The notes beneath the pieces are model-generated. The model worked only from the letters and a program-made list of their open reading frames with translations, had not been told where the DNA came from and did not search any database. A DNA stretch of 64,000 nt from Chiridota heheva (lineage: Eukaryota > Echinodermata > Holothuroidea > Apodida > Chiridotidae), in the NCBI GenBank assembly GCA_020152595.1, contig JAIGNY010001510.1, positions 676,501 to 740,500 on the forward strand, read 5' to 3'. A program made the translations under genes and the position numbers. This document shows, piece by piece, positions 59,228 to 64,000 of this stretch. Within the stretch, counting starts at the first letter, position 1, and the number at the start of each line of letters is the position of its first letter.

Positions 59228-59830
59228 TAGAAGCAATGTTATTTCACGATAACAGACCCTTTATTTATGTAAATGAGAATAATATAATCAATACTTCAGC
59301 TATAATACCAGTTTCAAGAACAATATTGAAGAGCTTACTGATAATAATGTTAACGTTATCAGGACAGTACTTGATCTATTAATTGAAAACTAGATCAGCC
59401 TCTCAAGCTTGATTGTTTTTAAGATTTCTTTTGGCTTGAATAATTTCATCATGTAATCGGACCATAAATAAACTCATTAGTACATTGGGTATTAGAAGAT
59501 ACACTTGTAGAATCAACATCAATCTCATTTGCATTGCTTAGATCAACACTAATATCTGAATATGTTGTAGTAGTTTATCCATTGGTATTGGACAGATTTT
59601 GGGATTGCAATTCCTGTTAGCCTTATTAATTACATTCCAGAACTCTTTGAATCTGAATCTGAAACGGTTAAGTCGGCAAAAATCCTTCAAGAGGACATGA
59701 ACGCCAACCGAGCGTAAAAAGTATGAGTAAAAAAAAAAACTATTTAGCAATACAAGTATTAGTAAGTTTAGCTTTAAAACAGTTGAAACTTGGTGCATGT
59801 ACAATGTCTGACGGTAAAGCATTCAATCCT

Positions 59831-62553
<2,723 letters not shown>

Positions 62554-62867
62554 TTAGTTACTTTACGGTAGTAATGGTTATGAACCACCTGAATTTGTCA
62601 CGTGACTTTGTTTACATTTTGTCAGTCGATTGAGCAATTTTAACATATCTCTAGTACTTTGAACTTGGTATGACCTTACCTTAGCACAACTGTAATTCGC
62701 GCGAAAATTGATACTGTGAGTGTCACAAATTAGTTCGATTCTGATTGAAAAAAGTTACAACCGACCAAAGTTTGAATCAAGTTCTAAGAGTAAGAAGGGC
62801 CTTGTTGTTTAAAGAAGGAACTGAGGAGTGAAAAACGTAACGTACGTTTCGTCGCACTGACGGTTTG

Positions 62868-63058
62868 CGCACAGGTGTTCTTAGCGTGGCAACCCACAGG
62901 TGTTCCTAGCGTTATGCCTTTATGGCAACCTATATATAAATATATAATATATATGTATTAAGTATATAGCCTAGGTTGCCATAAGGCTAGGAACACCTGT
63001 GGTGGCAACCATACACTCATCTACATTGCCATAACGCTAGGAACACCTGTGGTTTGCA
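62868..63058. repeat. Inverted 'acaggtgttcctagcg' hairpin repeat
   Basis: cacaggtgttcttagcgtgg and cacaggtgttcctagcgtta on the left are matched by ggctaggaacacctgtgg and cgctaggaacacctgtgg on the right. ttatggcaacct / aggttgccataa frames a central AT-rich loop (62934-62970). It can form a near-perfect hairpin and is probably a MITE with internal duplication. Confidence 0.7.
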
Positions 63059-63524
63059 CGCTCTCATCAGGGACCAGCTATTTTCACCCTGCTCTCACTT
63101 ACTATTATAGTTAGCAAACTGCTTAGGCGTAAGTTTGTAAATTGTATTGGTATAGTATTAGTATTTGCAGTAATACTAATACAATTAAACAAATTTGTTC
63201 AAGCTATCCTTGGGCTTTAGGCTGTAGTGTAGTAAAATCATTGCTAGTCATATACACCAGAGTGACATTGCATGAGTTTGTAGAACTCTCCCTTTTTTTT
63301 TTTTTTCATTTTTGTGTGTGTACCAATTCTGCATAATCCTGCTTAGACTTACATGTTGATTCCAGGCTTGAATAAATCCTGGCGAAAGGCTTTACAGGGC
63401 TCACATCGTTATGCACTTGTCAATTGTGTGATATCCAGGCTAAAGGTGAGTCATTGTAAATTGGACAAAACATGTACATTCAGTCACTTCAGTTGACTGA
63501 TATTTTTGTAAAATGACCTAGCAT

Positions 63525-63690
63525 AGTAAGGTTTAACGTCCCGAAAACATCCAGTGCTGGACATTATATCAAGACGGCCAGGGTCTTTGATAACCAGTTA
63601 ATGAACTCACTGGTTGCAGACCCACCAGAATTCGAACCCGGGACATGCAGGTGAGAGGAAAAGCACTAACTACTACACCAAGGACTTACC
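63525..63690 (-). mobile_element. tRNA-derived SINE, minus strand
   Basis: Minus-strand box A-like TGGTGTAGTAGTTAGTG and box B-like GGGTTCGAATTC are followed by a body with AACTGGTTATCAAAGACC, also found in the SINE at 57513. It ends GGGACGTTAAACC, which resembles the LINE 3' tail (gccgttaaac) and suggests mobilisation by a LINE with that end. Confidence 0.65.
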
Positions 63691-63699
63691 CCAAATCAA

Positions 63700-64000
63700 T
63701 CACCTCTGTACAAAGTCAATGGGTCTGAAGTAATTGACCCACCTCAAGAGTCACTGGTGACTGAAAATTTGGTACAATGATGCACATGTGAGTTATTATT
63801 TCATATGTCAATGACTCACATTTGACTGACATTGCTGGGGGTAGTAGCCTCAGGTGAGTCATACAACTGACAAGGTGCATTACGGTCAGTGGGAGAAAAC
63901 ACAAGTTTTTGTGATTTTGACAAAAATTGCTTATACCTCAGGCTCAAACTAAAAAATTGCAGAAATCAAATTATTGTCCAAATTGTCCTGATATTTCAGC
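63700..64000. other. Right edge, nothing recognised
   Basis: Several tgactca/gagtca-like phrases in both orientations. The short minus-strand frame here has no protein character. Confidence 0.3.

Overview
The window is AT-rich, intron-bearing animal DNA, not prokaryotic. It has split coding exons with GT...AG boundaries, LINEs with target-site duplications, many fold-back and hAT-like MITEs, tRNA-derived SINEs, long (TA)n tracts and satellite arrays. The protein matches and repeat style suggest a non-vertebrate animal, probably a marine invertebrate. I cannot name the species or phylum from sequence alone.

One gene is clear. Eight plus-strand exons between 15431 and 41913 encode the C-terminal 367 residues of a bubblegum-type long-chain acyl-CoA synthetase (ACSBG family). 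Every intron is phase-compatible. The second of these exons is only 52 nt (27023-27074) and is easy to miss. The 5' half of the gene, including the ATP-binding signature exon, was not found in the first 15.4 kb and presumably lies to the left of the window. The introns are packed with mobile DNA.

The left end (3325-5635, minus strand) holds the 3' part of a second, unrecognised gene: a single-pass membrane exon followed by tyrosine-motif cytoplasmic tail sequence. Two acceptors in the same phase would give two different tails. A homologous tail exon lies at 9665-9932 on the same strand. Both lie left of the first ACSBG exon found, so they may sit inside an upstream ACSBG intron on the opposite strand.

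Layout: 1-3300 repeats; 3325-5635 membrane-protein exons with three short tandem arrays between them; 5.6-9.6 kb MITEs and a (TA)n tract; 9.7-11.2 kb tail exon and an 86-bp satellite; 12-15.2 kb LINE tail, tandem repeats and piggyBac-like elements; 15.4-41.9 kb ACSBG with intronic LINEs, MITEs and two copies of a satellite-bearing element; 42-46 kb possible 3' UTR with fold-back elements; 46-50 kb hAT MITE and pyrimidine-rich array; 50.5-57.0 kb very large fold-back structure with satellite arms; 57.5-64 kb SINEs and a dead minus-strand LINE split by a 580-bp (TA)n tract.

The ACSBG gene and the putative receptor show no functional link beyond position.
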